In this document: positions 1 through 13,505 of the stretch, one piece after another
Position numbering within the stretch: position 1 is the stretch's first letter
Layout of the letters: each line of letters opens with the position of its first letter
DNA from: Membranipora membranacea
Taxonomy: Eukaryota > Bryozoa > Gymnolaemata > Cheilostomatida > Membraniporidae
DNA: 64,000 bases
Reading direction: 5' to 3'
Assembly: GCA_914767715.1 (NCBI GenBank)
Contig: OU612065.1
Coordinates: 37,076,001 to 37,140,000, forward strand
Position numbers and translations under genes: made by a program
Notes under the pieces: model-generated
Told to the model about the DNA's origin: nothing
Seen by the model: only the letters and a program-made list of their open reading frames with translations
Database searches by the model: none

Positions 1-370
1 TATGACATATCCGGTCATTTGTTAACACGCCCATTAAATATCATTGGTCAATCGATTGAACTGAGGGAGTTAATTGGTCAATCTAGGCACCTGATTTATT
101 ACCCCACTAAAACTCACTAAACCATCGAGTACTAACTCATAGGCCTGTGTAGCAGTGTGAGATCGGCCTAGCATGTCTAGACATGCCATCGGCCTGTGAT
201 TACATCGTGACATGTAGCCACACCTTTACTGGGAGAAAGTAGATAAGAAGATTTAGTATTGTTTGATTATCATCTGCTCCATATGTATTATTACCTATTG
301 TGTTTTGATGGTGATATGATTAGAGGTGGATCAAACTAAAATAATATGTTGAAATTTCAATATTTAACAG

Positions 371-3282
371 GATATGCTAAATTTTGGTCTGTGAGGAAAT
401 TTTATTCATTTGCTCGCTTTACCCATCATAAGCACATCTGGGTGAGAGCTTTGATTGTGATAAGTTACTACAGATCGCTCTGCTATCTACTTACACACAT
501 TGTCTAGTGTTCGGACTACTTATGTAATCTGGTGTTTAGACTTCTTATTACTTGGTTCAGCTCTTTGTATTGATGAGTAGCATTTACCAGTATCTATCAT
601 GACAAGTCAATACAGTGTTATATATTCTGTTTTCAATCTTGTTTCAGGCAACAATCAACCCAGTCTCCTACTTTTGGATAACAATGCACATTATATCCTC
701 AGGTATGTATTATTTTACATTGGATAGATAATGGATTTAGACACATTTTTACATGTTATTGTGATGCATCCTTCACATGCAGGTTAACTTTGAGTTGTCT
801 GCTGTTGTTTCAATATAGGACAACTCTAATAACAGATTAACTTTACAAACAGTGTTCGTGATGTAGAATAGTTAAGAAATCTGCATGAATTTTGATTTAT
901 TCTCATTTTCTACCCTCAGGTTTTTGTACAGTGTTTGAGCATGTCAATGAGAGTGGAAGCTTGGATCATGAAGGCCTGCTCATCGTCAATAATTTATTTG
1001 CGTAAGTCATTGTAATGGTCTAAACACACTTGAGAGGTTGCGACCTCAGCGGATACTTCAATGAGTTTTTATATATATATATCAATCCTCTGAGGATCAG
1101 CTGAAGCCTATATATTAGCAATGTGACGTCATGCAAACCGCTCTGCACTCTGAGGTTGCAACCGCTGATCAAACCTCTGAGGATCAGCTGAGGCTGCTGT
1201 CAGCATATATGTTAACAATGATGACATTGTGCAAACCTCTGAGGTTGCAACCTCCAAGTGTGTTTTGACCATAATAAAATGCAGCTGATTTACACAATGT
1301 TGTTCTTGGTAACAGCAGACATAACTGAGTTTTTTTGTGTCTAGTTCACTTTCCCCGTAATATCTGGATCCTTCAAATTTAAACAAACGCATGTTTGTTC
1401 ACCATAAGTTGGAAAAAGATAATAAATAATCAAAAGAGTTTTAGTTTCGATGCTCAAGTTGGTCAATTCCATGATATACTGGCATGAAATCGAAAAAAAA
1501 AACATTGAACCCAGGTTGGGACTTTCCAGAGGAATGTTCATTCCTATGTCTCAACAACCTAAACAATGGAAATAGCACCAGGGGTCTTATAGATATAGCG
1601 ATGTGGTTATTATATTATATAATCTACACACTAAATTTATGCTCTTCTATTACAGATTTTTATCACTTGCTCCATGCACATTCCTTTTTGGTAAGTTGAC
1701 ATCAATTTCAAATATATTCCAAATTTCTCGTTATCATTTGACCAATTTTTAATAATCACATAGTCATTTGTTTATTGCTGTTGTACAATATGTCATACGA
1801 AGAAGGCCTACCTTGAACACATACTGCTTTTGCCATTCTAGCACAGGAATTGCAATATTTTGCCACGATGAAAATTCTGCTGCTGACATATTCACAGTCA
1901 GCTATGAGGATACTAGAACATATATCGTAATATAATTTTCTCACTTTGCAGGTGATTTCCAAGCAGTGAAGACATATCCTCATCTCTACTTTTCCAAATT
2001 TTATATCGGAGTTATCTTTAGGTAAGGAAACCAGGTCATGTTTTTGTTAAATTGTCTCATATCTTGTTTAATGAGGCATAAACAGCATTATGGAAAGATA
2101 AATACAAAACATAATTTGCTTTTTGGTATTGCCAGAATTACTCTGCTCCAGTCTGAACAATCTGAAAATTTTCTATTTCTGTTTGGAGCAGCAGACTTAT
2201 TCGACATAAAATAGGCAGAGTGAAAATCAATCTAGTGCTTCCGATATGTCAGTTTCTATGCTAACATTTATATCACTGGAATGTCTAATGGCGACTTCGT
2301 TTGGCCAGCATAGAAACAAACATCATTATCTCATAAGTTGCTGTGACCAACAAGATATTGTTTCTTTATTTCAGTGGGATCTTCAATGCATTTTCCAGCG
2401 CTTTATTTATTACATTAGTTAATCAGGATATGAAAGCTTCCTCATCTCAACAACAAAACAATCTCAACTCTATCTCAGGTTATACAGCTCTGTCCAGAGT
2501 AAGTTAGACTGCTTTATTCTATGTGCTCAGACTCAAAATCAGTTCGATTATTTGAACTCGCTCTTTGAGGATATTTTGTTGTCTCTGTGGAGTTAACAGC
2601 AGTAGTTGTTAAGTTTGCGCACTTGTGGAACTTGTGCCATCATGTAAACTAGTAGTGTTAGGATGAAATTGTGAGCTTTATAAACATCGGTCTCTACCAC
2701 GTTTTCACTCTCAAGTCTTTCTCTTTACTCAGATTGTGGCAGCCATTACCTCCCAGGCAGTATTTGAGAGGATCTCATACACAACTGTTTTTTGGTAAGT
2801 TCAGATTTGTTGAAGTGCGAGTCTAGATTGATTCCATAGTTTATTGTAATTAAATTGTGACAGTATTTTCACGATTTTACTTGGCTTACACCTAGTTTGC
2901 GAGTGAAGTTAAGAAATTTGGACGTTTCTTCAATTTGTGAGCAGCCAACAGACTCTAGGGACTTGGGGTCGGGGACTTGGGGTCTGGGACAAATGTAAAT
3001 GTTTTTGCTTACTTGGTACATAAGTGCAACTCTTTACTGCAATAATCATTGCGGTTTACGTCGCTGCAAAAATCACATTCTGATGCTGGTTAGTACATGT
3101 TTACTGGTAAATATATACATATATACATAGTCTGGTTCATAAAAAATAGTAACATATATAGTTTAATTTTCATTTAAAGGTGCGTAGTGGCGTGTCTGGT
3201 CGTACCTGCTATACAGCTCAGTGAAGCCAGTAAAGAAGTTTTATCTGACGACAGTAACACAAACAGAAATCACTTAGTCTAA
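371..3282 (+). CDS. C-terminal part of an unidentified multipass membrane protein (8 exons seen, 5' end outside the window)
   Basis: Eight exons join in one open frame with GT-AG borders: 371-441, 648-702, 920-1001, 1656-1690, 1952-2021, 2375-2498, 2733-2794 and 3180-3282, with the stop TAA at 3280-3282. The first exon is entered in phase 2, so upstream exons lie outside the window. The product (about 200 residues here) has about four hydrophobic stretches, for example around NPVSYFWITMHIISS, GLLIVNNLFAFLSLAP, FYIGVIFSGIFNAFSSALF and VFWCVVACLVVPAIQL, separated by a hydrophilic Ser/Gln/Asn-rich loop. It ends in a polar tail. This looks like the C-terminal transmembrane block of a transporter or similar protein, but I do not recognise the family and assign no substrate. 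Phase bookkeeping is exact across all seven introns, so I am fairly sure of the exon structure and unsure of the function. Confidence 0.72.
1016..1271. mobile_element. MITE of about 256 bp in an intron, PIF/Harbinger-like
   Basis: The segment starts tggtctaaacacacttgaga and ends with the inverse (caagtgtgttttgacca), giving terminal inverted repeats of about 30 bp that continue into a GAGGTTGCRACCTC block. It is flanked by TAA at 1013-1015 and 1272-1274, a 3-bp target duplication typical of PIF/Harbinger elements; a TA-duplicating Tc1/mariner origin is the alternative. The interior repeats CCTCTGAGGATCAGCTGA several times. No ORF is present. It lies in the intron between exons 3 and 4 of the membrane-protein gene. 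Confidence 0.65.
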
Positions 3283-4184
3283 CTGAAACCTCTATGTTCA
3301 AGATGAATAGATATCCTCATGCAATGTACCTGTTTGTATGCAATGCATTTATTGGTGCCATAGACCTATTCAGGTAGATTTTAATATAATTTGAGGTGCT
3401 GAACTGAGTCTAGGACGGGACGATAGTCACATATATAAGTAACTGAAAGAGAGATGACCTTTGAGTGATATGATATCTTTGCACTGCTTCTTTTTAACCC
3501 CAGCTCTTTGTTTTGTTGATGAGCTCAATGTTTTTTTAATGTTGAACATTTATGATGTTATACACTGATTACTGAATATTGATGAATGGTTGAGAAATAT
3601 ATTGGGTTTTATTTTCTTCAAAAAAAGCAGTTAGAGAAATTCAGAGCAATAACATTTGAGCTGAGAAAAATATGAAGGTTGTGTAGTCGAAGCAGCAATA
3701 ATAAGGGTAGATAACAGTTCACTAACTTCATGTTTGTTTGGGGTGAATAAATGAGGACAGAGTATATGATAAACAATAACAAACTTTTGAGGGTTTATAG
3801 AATGTGAATACTATACACTGCTTGACTTCACTTCACATACTATAAACATACTTCATGGAAGGGTATGAATGCAATGTATGGCACTTGGTGATCTTTTTAC
3901 TGACGGCCACTGGTTTTGCATGATGTTAGACACATTATCTATATCAGTCACTTCATATAGAAAAAGGCATACAGACATAAACCTTTCTTTGTCTGTTGAC
4001 AAATGGGGAGTTGGAATAGTAATGCTGAATGAAATTTTGTGCTTAGTCACCTTCAAAATACATGACACAGGAAGTATAAATCTACTATTGTGAAAAATAC
4101 TAAATCAACTACTCGGTGTGATTAAGAGTGCTGGGCGGAGGAGTGTCACAAGGTTATAGAAAGGTTACTTATTTAGTGTTGTTT
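3283..4184. other. Intergenic, tail-to-tail between the membrane-protein and caspase genes
   Basis: No exon-like reading was found on either strand. It holds the presumed 3' UTR of the upstream gene, with an AATAAA-type signal near 3746, and the 3' flank of the minus-strand caspase. Short open frames here overlap each other on both strands and show no family signature. Confidence 0.5.
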
Positions 4185-7100
4185 TCAAGCAAAATAGAGC
4201 CTCTTAGTGAGCATGGAGGTGATACAGGGGCTCTGCTTCTTATCTGTCATACTCATGATACTAGCGTTAGACTGGAAGGTATAGGATACCATCCTGTTAA
4301 CTCTAGTCAGCAGTTCAACCAGCTCTAATCTCCTGCCGTCCCTAAGCATCACCTGACAGAAAGCCTGCATGAACCAAGAACCCTTCTGTACATTCCTCCA
4401 TGAGTAGTGACCTGTAGATTATCCATAGATATGTCATGTAATGGTTATCAGTATCCAATGATGGATCTCCCTAGAGGGGTTACTGAACTAGGTTGCTAGT
4501 TTTAGGGAGTTCCGTTGGTAGTTAAACTGCCTGTGCAATCAGCTGTACATGGTTTTTTGAGCATGATGTTACCATATAATTTGTTTCAAATCTGCAGGGT
4601 CTAGAAGGAAAGATGCTTGAGAACTGGTGATTTAAATACTCTACTGAGTCTACTCAATACTCATAAAATAATCTCCCTAGTGTATTTAAAATCATGTTAA
4701 TGTCAGGAAAGTTGCACATCCTCAAAGTCTAAAAGCATTTCATGAGGAGAGCATATTTAAACAAAGTAGCTCTGAGTGATTAGGAGTTCAATGCCTCACC
4801 AGAATGTTTGCTTCAATTATACATAAGATACATAATGTTGCCGTTGACCCTAAGCTCAGTATCACATTGAACTCTATATTTACATGAGTACCTTAGAGTA
4901 GCTAAGGTGTCTGACACAGGTGTTTATGATATAGTATATAACTACTCACCTGGTACCACAGAGTAGGCTACTAGGAAGTCTGATTCTTTTGATATTCTGT
5001 ACTGTTTCTGAGAAGTAGGTAAGGCATCTTGCTTGTATGTGGATCCATCGTCTAGCTTATCTCCTCTGCAAGCCTTAAATTTGTCAAGAATAGGAAGTGA
5101 CTTTTGTTTCAATGATGTTCTTTTGATACCAAAAATAATTTACTCATATCCTGAAATTAATTGGTACTTGAACTGGAAACCACAATACCACTTGCAAGTT
5201 TGGTATGGTTTATTTTAACAATCAATGTACCAACAGGCAACAAGACTGGATTGGTACATGAAAATGAACAGTTTAAATGTTGCTGAGAGCTGACATGTAG
5301 TGTGGAAAAAAGCTCTTTAAACGCTTTTGTGTCTTGCACTTTGGTGGGCGATAGATGGTCTGATGTAGACGAGAGGATACATTTTGCACAATTAAAAACT
5401 GTCAGCCAGCCAGAAGGGTCACAGCTCACCAGCATATACCCAACAACTCTCTAACCCACTCATCATATCAGGTAATACAGCTATCAGCTAGGGCTTTTTA
5501 TACATTAGAGAACTTCATCACGACAATGTGAGGTGCGCTCCATCAATAGCTGACTAGCCTATGATAGGAGTCAGCACAGCACTTGCCTGAGTTATTCCCG
5601 TAAGAAAACACCAAGACATCTTAGATAGGAGACTGCCGCACTAGATATTTTGGAAGTTCAACTCCAATAGGCCTAAAGAGTTGTTTATTATTATGTGCTC
5701 TTATCACAAATATGCATGATAAGCAAAACAATACAGCATAGATGATGTAAACAAATGTAATATTTGAGATTACACTGATTGTACTGTATATGGCAGTTCT
5801 GTTAGAATGAGTCATTCCTACTGAGGCAGGTAATGGTAATGATTTTACCTATCCTAGTACAATCTTTTCATGGAAATCGATCTGCGGGTGTTATTCTTAT
5901 TTCACAATGATGATATCATAATTTGATGGCTAGCATATAACCTTTTATGAGGTTGAAGGAAAATCATTGAACACATCATAGCGATGAACAATAATCCACT
6001 GAACATTCCTACCCTGGATGGAGTTTCCTGAATAATCAGTATTATTGCACACTGCACATTGCAAATAATTTCACCTTGCTCTTACTAAGATCTTTCTTGA
6101 TAAGTGGAGCATATGTGGAAAATCCAACTTCCAAGCTTATAATCATAGACAGGTGTATTTGAGTGACTCATCTAATGACAAATCAGCTTCTAACAGTCTA
6201 ATAATGCCATCAGGAAACTCTACAGGTGAGACAGTTGCTCATCATAATCGTCTTACCTGCACCACAAATATTTTAGGTTTCCCGACGAGAGATTTGCATT
6301 CTTTGAAGGGGGCCATTAGTTCTTCATAACCAATAGGATAGTCAGTACCATATATACCTTCCTCGTCACCATGGGATAGCATAGCAACGAACAAACAATC
6401 TCTGTCCTTGTGGTTCTCGCTAGCAACTGTAAAACAAAATAACATTATTTTTACACTTTCACTGATAAGGTGAGATATAGCATAAATATGTTGCAGACAG
6501 GTTCGCAAAGTCTAACATAAGCTAAGCTGTAATCCTTTTTTTGTTGTTCATTCACTGGGAATTCCACTTTTTTTCAAATATACCATCATTGACAGATTTG
6601 CTGACAGATACATTATGTCAAAGTATTCAAACTCTGGTAGCCCTGTCGACCGCTGAAGTTGCTTATGGCTGATGACATAAATACCAGTATAATGACTTTA
6701 AGGTACAGTACCACCATGGGCCCTAGGGACTTCCATGTCTTTACTTTGCCAATGTCCAGTGGTGGTTGATACTGGACATTGGCAAAGTAAAGACATGTAA
6801 GTCCCAAGGGCCCATGAGTACCACTGCCAGGATCACACCCGGTCATAATTAAGCGCTTCTGGGTAGACCTAAATCAGGCAAGTTCTCAGATTTTGATAAT
6901 ATAAGCAAGAAAAAACTTATCACATATTGTTACCAATCAAAAGACCAGAGATATCCCATGAAATGTGACAAAAACATTGGGTAATTTTGATGTTGATGAA
7001 TCACTAAATTGAGATTTGTAATGAGTGGAATTTCTATTCCGCAAGTTTGAAATGGAAAACTTCTTTTCACTCTTACCCCACATTAGTCACAGCGAGCGAT

Positions 7101-7707
7101 AATTAGTGAATGCTCACCGTCTTGCATGAGATTAATCATGTCCTTCTGTCTGAGATTATTTTTAACTCGGATGTCTTTGAAGCCGACAAACTTGAGAACC
7201 TTCTGTAGATTGTCTCGGTCCACAGATGAGCCGGTCCTTGAACCCATACCAGTTCTACTCTCAAACTCTTCATTGTTTATTATAATGGCTACTCCTCTCT
7301 CCCTGAAAACAATGAATATTGATATGGGTTGCGTTTTGTAAGTTTGCTAATGGCTGCTATATAACCGCTATTGCAACCTATTAGACAATCTAACTGGTAC
7401 AGCAACGATGCGAAATTTAGCTCTCAAATTTCTGCAAAAGGTCGGTAGGATTTCATGGGATTAGTTGAGAGACATGTAGTGATCAACCTGATATAGGCCC
7501 GGGCAAAAGATATATACTTCATTTAGGAAAATCAGAAGCCGCTTACAAATTAACTTACTTGTGTTTCATATGGTACTCAAAATGATGATCCTCCAGGTCA
7601 TTGTAGTCCTCTAAAGCGTATGTAGGTGGAGGAGCAGGAGACTGCATACGCCTTCCTCCGAATGTAGGGTTAGCATCTACCACATCTACAGCGCCTATGT
7701 CTGCCAT
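4185..7707 (-). CDS. Effector caspase (caspase-3/7-like cysteine protease)
   Basis: Five exons on the minus strand: 7707-7559 (ATG), 7302-7118, 6426-6257, 5073-4950 and 4411-4185 (TGA). The sum is 855 nt, 284 aa, with matching phases throughout. Residues 1-49 form a short prodomain with a Pro-rich stretch and no CARD or DED, as in executioner caspases. The p20 region contains SRTG (substrate-binding Arg), the catalytic His in MLSHG (about H130) and the catalytic Cys in QACRG (about C170). An Asp-rich linker follows (KLDDGSTYKQD), then p10 with AYSVVPG, SWRN (second S1-pocket Arg) and the C-terminal CITSMLTKRLYF. QACRG begins exactly at an exon border. Caspases cleave after Asp in cytosolic substrates during apoptosis. 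All key residues are present, so an active enzyme is expected. A 118-bp hairpin sits in intron 2. EEF2KMT lies head-to-head about 2.3 kb upstream. Confidence 0.93.
6706..6823. repeat. Near-perfect hairpin (fold-back) in caspase intron 2
   Basis: Arms of about 53 bp (6706-6760 and 6771-6823) pair around a loop of about 10 bp; the arms share ctttactttgccaatgtcca and its complement. There is no coding potential. It may be a small fold-back MITE or a local inverted duplication. Confidence 0.7.
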
Positions 7708-10034
7708 GATGACTGTGAGTATCTAAAAAGGAAATGTCACTTGGTAAGGAGGAGAAACAGGGTGCTCATATCATAGATATATAGCCTATTATAACGTCTC
7801 TAAACTGGTTCAACTATGCCTTTTATCTCACAACTTTAGTCCAACTCAACTGTAAGGTTGTAAACTCCAGGGTGTCCAGACTTCAGCCACTTCCTGGAGA
7901 ATGAGTCAGATTCTACTCTAGTACTTGCCAACGTTCTACTCTAGTACTTGCCAACACAGGGCTGACTGATGGGTACTTTCATACTTGTACAAACTGCAGT
8001 AGGCTACTCTCCATGCATGGTGGTTAGTCTGAGTGAAATGCTGCTCTTACTCATATAGTGACAGTCAGTGAATCAGGCCACTAGACTATAAGACTGGAGA
8101 TGTCTACTTACTTTACTTGTACTCAAGTCATTGCCAACTCTTGTCTTAGTCTAGGACTATGTCTTGAGGACTACACTTACTTAACTTAGTCTTACACTCA
8201 TTGATTAATCCATAGGACTGCCGCAGTTCCTGATTTTGCCCAAAAAAATCAGGAACTGTGGCAGTCCTATGGATTAATCTAATGGAACCCATTTACCTTT
8301 ACCAAACCATTACAGTGTTTATGAGCCAAGATCCACATAATAACTTACATGTCAATACTAGGGTGTTAGGTTGCACAGAGTTTTATCGAAGTCAATATAG
8401 AAGCTCCTGAAAAGTTGAACTTTTGCTGACTGATTTCTATTTATTATTGTTTTTCTCTCTCCACAAAATGAAACTTATCCTCGTTTTAGTTTCATATCAT
8501 GATTAGGTGCGTGATGAATACGTACCGTAACTTATGATTGGTCTCAGGCTTGTTCTTCTTTGGATTATGGTCTAAGAGCGTATCTGCAGCACATCTTTTC
8601 ATTCTGCAGAAGACCTCTTATATTAACCTGAAATCTCAAGCAATATTTGAAGTATTGATTGGGAGATAGCATTCCCTCATACATATGAAAGGGTCTGAGC
8701 TATTTCTTTAAGTCAAGGTCAATAATTTCATTCACCCAAATTAAAATAGGAAGGAAAAAACCACAGGACTACTAGCCACTACTATTACAATGCCAGGGTT
8801 TTCTCTTTTGACCATAACTGCCTGCCTCCTGGTTTTTGCTGTTATTATGTTGTCAACAATCCAATAAAAAGACATGAGTGAAGTCAAACATTGCAATGTC
8901 TGAGGTTATCTAGTCAATGAACTCCCTCTCAGTTCAGTGATGAGTGATCCAGACCAGTCCAATGAATCACTACTACATGATTTACATGTATCAATCAGCT
9001 AACTTCCCTCAAGTCATTGACCAAGTTCAACTGTAGTTTAATAATAGGAGTAATAATGGAGCCGAAACCTCAGCATACTTAAACCTAATTATTTTCTGAC
9101 TCATCACAACAACTCCTTCATCCAGAGAGTTGCTTGCTTGCCTCAACACAGGCCAGGGCACTGACTGCTGTTTGTCTGTGGACTGCCAATTAGGGTAGGG
9201 ATGTAAACTTGGGTAGGTATTCATTGCAGAGCCTCAACAGACATGTCCACTCACTGCAGTGCTGTCTCCTGTCTGGTCAAGTGCTCAAGCCGTTCTCGTG
9301 CTACAGTACAAGAAAATGCCGCGAATATTGGCACATGGGAAGTTTCCTCCTCGAAACAAGTACTAGCCTTAAAGGCTTAGTGCAATACCACGTACTCTAT
9401 GTCACACAACTTCTATCACCGGCAAGGCCTCTTATTTGGTTTTGCTGGTGGTGGGGGATACTATCAACGAGTGTCACAACATGCTAATAGCATCCCATGA
9501 GTGATAAGACCACTCATGTATAGCACTTCCATCATCTAAGTGCTTAGTTGGGAACACTCCAGGTGAAGTATAACAAGTTTGTTCCCTCTGTGAAGCCGCT
9601 TGATAAACAGCTTTGAGCAATATCACTATGATTACAAGTTGCAAAATTGCAATAGATTCAGGGGCTCATCGTGAGCAACTTCATAATATTTGTTATCATA
9701 ATGCCAACATCACAGGCCATCCTCTTTAAAGCCTTATCATTGTGGTTTCATAACATACCACTGACCTCTGTTCTGTTCATGGTAGGATGGATTTTGGGTC
9801 AAGGCTTCTTTCTAGGAATATATAGGTTTGAAATGGAATATCATTGATATGATAACGTCAAAAGTTCTAACATCAAGTTGAACATTATAGGGCACATGCA
9901 ATAAATGTTATGGGATCTTGATAGGTAAGTGACATTCTATTCGGGCACTGCAGGCTGCAAGGTATGATACATCTCTCTGTGTTGTATTACTATATTTTAT
10001 ATAATGTATTTTTACTTTAGTGACAGGGTTGAGT
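7708..10034. other. Intergenic between divergent caspase and EEF2KMT genes
   Basis: It holds the 5' UTR side of the caspase (an acceptor-like tract precedes the ATG exon near 7722, so a non-coding first exon further up is likely), the presumed promoters of both divergent genes, a small hairpin at 8203-8278, and a direct repeat of the string ttctactctagtacttgcca near 7912-7952. No other coding exon was recognised. Confidence 0.45.
8203..8278. repeat. Short hairpin repeat
   Basis: Two arms of about 32 bp, sharing ccataggactgcc and its complement, face each other around a loop of about 13 bp with A and C runs. They differ at one or two positions. No coding function. Confidence 0.65.
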
Positions 10035-13000
10035 ATGGATCTTGGATTGCTGCAGACACAGTTTCTCACCTGCTTTCCTCTTAAAGATATTCAATGGACG
10101 AAGGTATGATCTGTGGTTACCACAGCTTGGGAGTTTCCATTTCCAAATTATCGCTGTTGATCATAATTTATTGTTAAAGTAAAAGATAAAAAGTCAAACC
10201 ACTCACCAAGACAGCTTGCTAATTCCCACATAAACCTGGGAATATATTTATTTGTATTTATTTATATCATCTTTTCAACTTTTTATTTGAAGGACTTGAC
10301 GACAGAATCAACCCAGCAGGATATAGTAGCGGCAACTCTGAGGAATGAAGTCATATCTAAGAAACCAATATCTAAATCATATCTCTCAGCCTTCATGAAG
10401 CTGTTCATGTCTAAGGTGCTTCTAGTGACCATTTCTTTGTTTGTCATATAGCGATATTTGACTAATAGCGTCACCTCTGTTGACCAAAGTGGATTAATTT
10501 TGGATTGTATGGGAATTTTAGAATTAAGCAGGAGCAGCCCAAGCCCTCAAACTGATCCTCAAGATGAGATTCCACTCTAAGTATGCTAACTATGAGACAG
10601 AATATCAGATGAGAAAATTTTTTTCAGATAGAGGAGTTTGGGGGTGAGATATATGATGTAACATTCGAAGCATACGGCGATATCCTCACTCTGCCTGAAT
10701 CAGAAATCTCATACAAGCACTATACTTTGGTTCGTATGATAAATCAGTGTAGAAAAAATGGAGGAAAATCATATAAAGTTTGCTTGCTGTCTACTGTGGC
10801 CACAGTACCATCCTGTATTTAATCGTATTAAGTCTGAAGTCTCAGACTAGGTTCTGCTTATTAATGTACCTTAAAGTCTCACTAAATCTAGAAGACTCTA
10901 TGTCCTCTGCTGTTTTCATAGTTGCATTTCCTCGTAACACGAGTAGATAACTCTGGTCATGGGCATAGAAGGCGCTACTATTATCACTGACAGGTTGTCC
11001 TGAAACTCAATGCTGAATATTCATGTGGTTCATATCATAATGATCATTACGTTTTAACACTTTTATAGAGAGATAAAGTTATAAGCATACAGGAAACAAA
11101 TAACCTCATAGCAGAAGGTACCACTGGACTGAAGACCTGGCAGGTAAAACTACCTTAGTACAGTGCACTCTGCTCCAAAGCCACACACAGTCCACATAGG
11201 TTTGAATTAGGTGAAAATCAAGTAACATTGCTATGTGGCCTTCGGGACTCGGTGCAGAAGTCTATTTGATTCAGGATATAACTTGAAATTATGTGTTCGG
11301 GTTTCAGCAATGCGATATGTTTATTTTTTATTTTCAGGCTTCACAGTACCTGGCAGAATATTTATTACACAATCCTGATGTGATCAAAGATAGGTGAGTT
11401 ATCCAATACTCCTCCCACAAACAAATTAGGAGTGCCTCTTCTCAGTAAAATCTTACTGTTTCCATTACATATTTCGTTGAATCAGAAATGATGTAAACAT
11501 TTGAAGAAAGCCCATGCAGCAGTAGACACAATTGAAGTTTTGGCTTATGTTTCTGCATGTTTATTTACAGAGATGTTCTGGAGTTAGGATGTGGTCTGGG
11601 CTTTCTGGGACTATCTGTATGCTCTGAATGTAAATGTTCATCTTATACTCTGTCAGATCATCATGAATCGGTGAGAAGTAAAAGGGAGGAAATCCGACAA
11701 AGGTTTGCTCAGTGTGTGAAAATTTAGAGTAAATCTGCTGGATTGGTACTTACGGGATAGGTTAAATGGTTGCTTGCTGCCGTATGGTATTATATCTTTG
11801 GTATAACTCAACAAATTTCTGACAACTGCATGGTGTGGACTATTCCAACAAAATTTCCTAATGATAACATCATTTCACAGTCATAATGAGTGTGCTGCTT
11901 TCCAGAACTTATTATTTAATGATTTTCGTTTCAGGTCTTGAGAAAAGTAAGATCTAATGTAGCAGAGAATAAGATGAGTTTACTTTGTGCCCCCTCTATA
12001 CTCGAGATTGACTGGGAGACGGTGAAATCTAAAGGCCTCTCAGTGAATCAGCAGAAATATGCAGAAAGTAGTCAGATAATATTAGCTGCCGGTAAGTATA
12101 CTATTTAAAGTTTGTACCACCCTTGAAATGCTGTTTGCGTTGTGTCACTGTAAGCGCTTCAAAACTAATTGAATCAATTATTTCCTAATTTTAGCCTTTC
12201 CTGATCTTTGAAGCTGGTAAGACAATGTCCCGTAATAAGATGTCATTACAAACAATGCAGGCAGTTTTGGGTCAAATTTAAGGCAATTGTTTTAAATTCA
12301 AATTTTGTAATGTATTAATAATTAATCATCATGAGAGAACATTTAAAGAAGTCCATTATTATTTGATGATTTTTATTTAATGGCATTATATTTATGTGAA
12401 TATTTTTTAACAACCGTAAAAGTACTATATATATTATATTGACGTAATTATATTAATAATTACGGACATCCTAGACGATAAAATTAAACAATAAAGTTGC
12501 TCTCTATGTAAAAAAAAGTATTGAAAAATTTACGATATATTGGCACTATTAGTTGATTATTATCATTATTTTATGATTGGTTTGTACTTTAAACGCACAA
12601 AATGACACAATGCGACTGTTATACATCCACCCTATGCTTTATCCAATGAGGCGAGTGGAATATCATTGGGTCGTCTAGTTGATAATAATCCCTCTTGCAT
12701 TTGGCCTGACGTGTTCCGTATCGCCTCTTACATAGGAGAAAAAAGTATTTCAGAGAAAATGTATCACCATAAGAATGGTTTATTATTAGGTATATGATCT
12801 GCCTAAGGTTTCTTCTACCGAATCTACCTAAGTAGAAGTTTTTAAATCAAATAATTGGGTGGTTCTCTATTGCGATACAAGGAAAAATGTATATTGGTTA
12901 AGGTGGCTACCATTTTCCTGTTCGCATTTTTCTCGACCACACATAACATACTATTCTCCTTTTCAGATGTAGTGTTTGATTCAAATCTCTTTCCCTCCCT

Positions 13001-13505
13001 TGTCAGCACGCTCAAGTTGTTACTTAGCCATATGCCTGAAGGTAGCTGTACCTACATCGCCTCAACTCTAAGAAACGAGCAAACTTATACAACATTCAAA
13101 AACACACTTGGTAAGAAACTTGAAAGACACAATTTAATGAAACCATTGGATCAGACTCAAGAGTCAGTCATGAAGTGTGCTATAAAACTTTGTCAGGTGA
13201 CATGGGGTCAATAAACAGCTGATCTAGTTTATTAGGTAATGTACTGTGCATCACTACTTCATCTATAATGCGATCCGCTGTATTTATGCTTATTTAGTTT
13301 AATCAAATCTATAGCAGTTTTGTGCTAAATCAAACTTTTAGTAGTGATGCCGCAGGATATATATCAGCTTATTCTTGTTCTTACAGACCAGGAGAGTTTA
13401 TCCTATGAAGTGGTTGAGAGCTCAGCACCCAAAATTTTTCTCTACAACAGTTTGTGTAATGTGGAGATAATCCGAATCAATAAAGAGCAATCCTCGGGGA
13501 CCTGA
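10035..13505 (+). CDS. EEF2KMT: EEF2KMT/FAM86-type protein-lysine N-methyltransferase
   Basis: Nine exons: 10035-10103 (ATG), 10293-10415, 10628-10729, 11069-11143, 11338-11393, 11571-11670, 11935-12091, 12967-13110 and 13387-13505 (TGA). The total is 945 nt, 314 aa, with all phases consistent, close to the human protein at about 330 aa. The N-terminus (TQFLTCFPLKDIQW) matches the FAM86 N-terminal module. The class I methyltransferase core has GTTGLKTWQAS-YLAEY, the SAM-binding motif VLELGCGLGFLGL and an acidic-loop SDHHES. Next comes a DVVFDS post-II-like motif in place of the usual D(V/I)xYD/xADV, then a C-terminal strand PKIFLYNSL. The human family member trimethylates a lysine of translation elongation factor 2 in the cytoplasm, and I infer the same role here. 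Intron 7 is long (about 875 bp), very AT-rich, and holds a repeat copy. Confidence 0.9.
12411..12476 (+). repeat. AT-rich repeat copy 1, inverted partner at 16173-16240
   Basis: About 66 bp running from aacaaccgtaaaagtacta to ttacggacatcctag in intron 7 of EEF2KMT. The same string occurs in inverse orientation at 16173-16240. Each copy contains an internal palindrome, taattatattaataatta. This is probably a tiny MITE. Confidence 0.6.

Noticed and set aside
5157-5435. 92-residue minus-strand frame inside the caspase gene that first looked like a p10 segment
   Set aside because: The true p10 start is in exon 4950-5073 and continues in 4185-4411. This frame lies in the intron upstream of the QACRG exon and adds nothing in frame.
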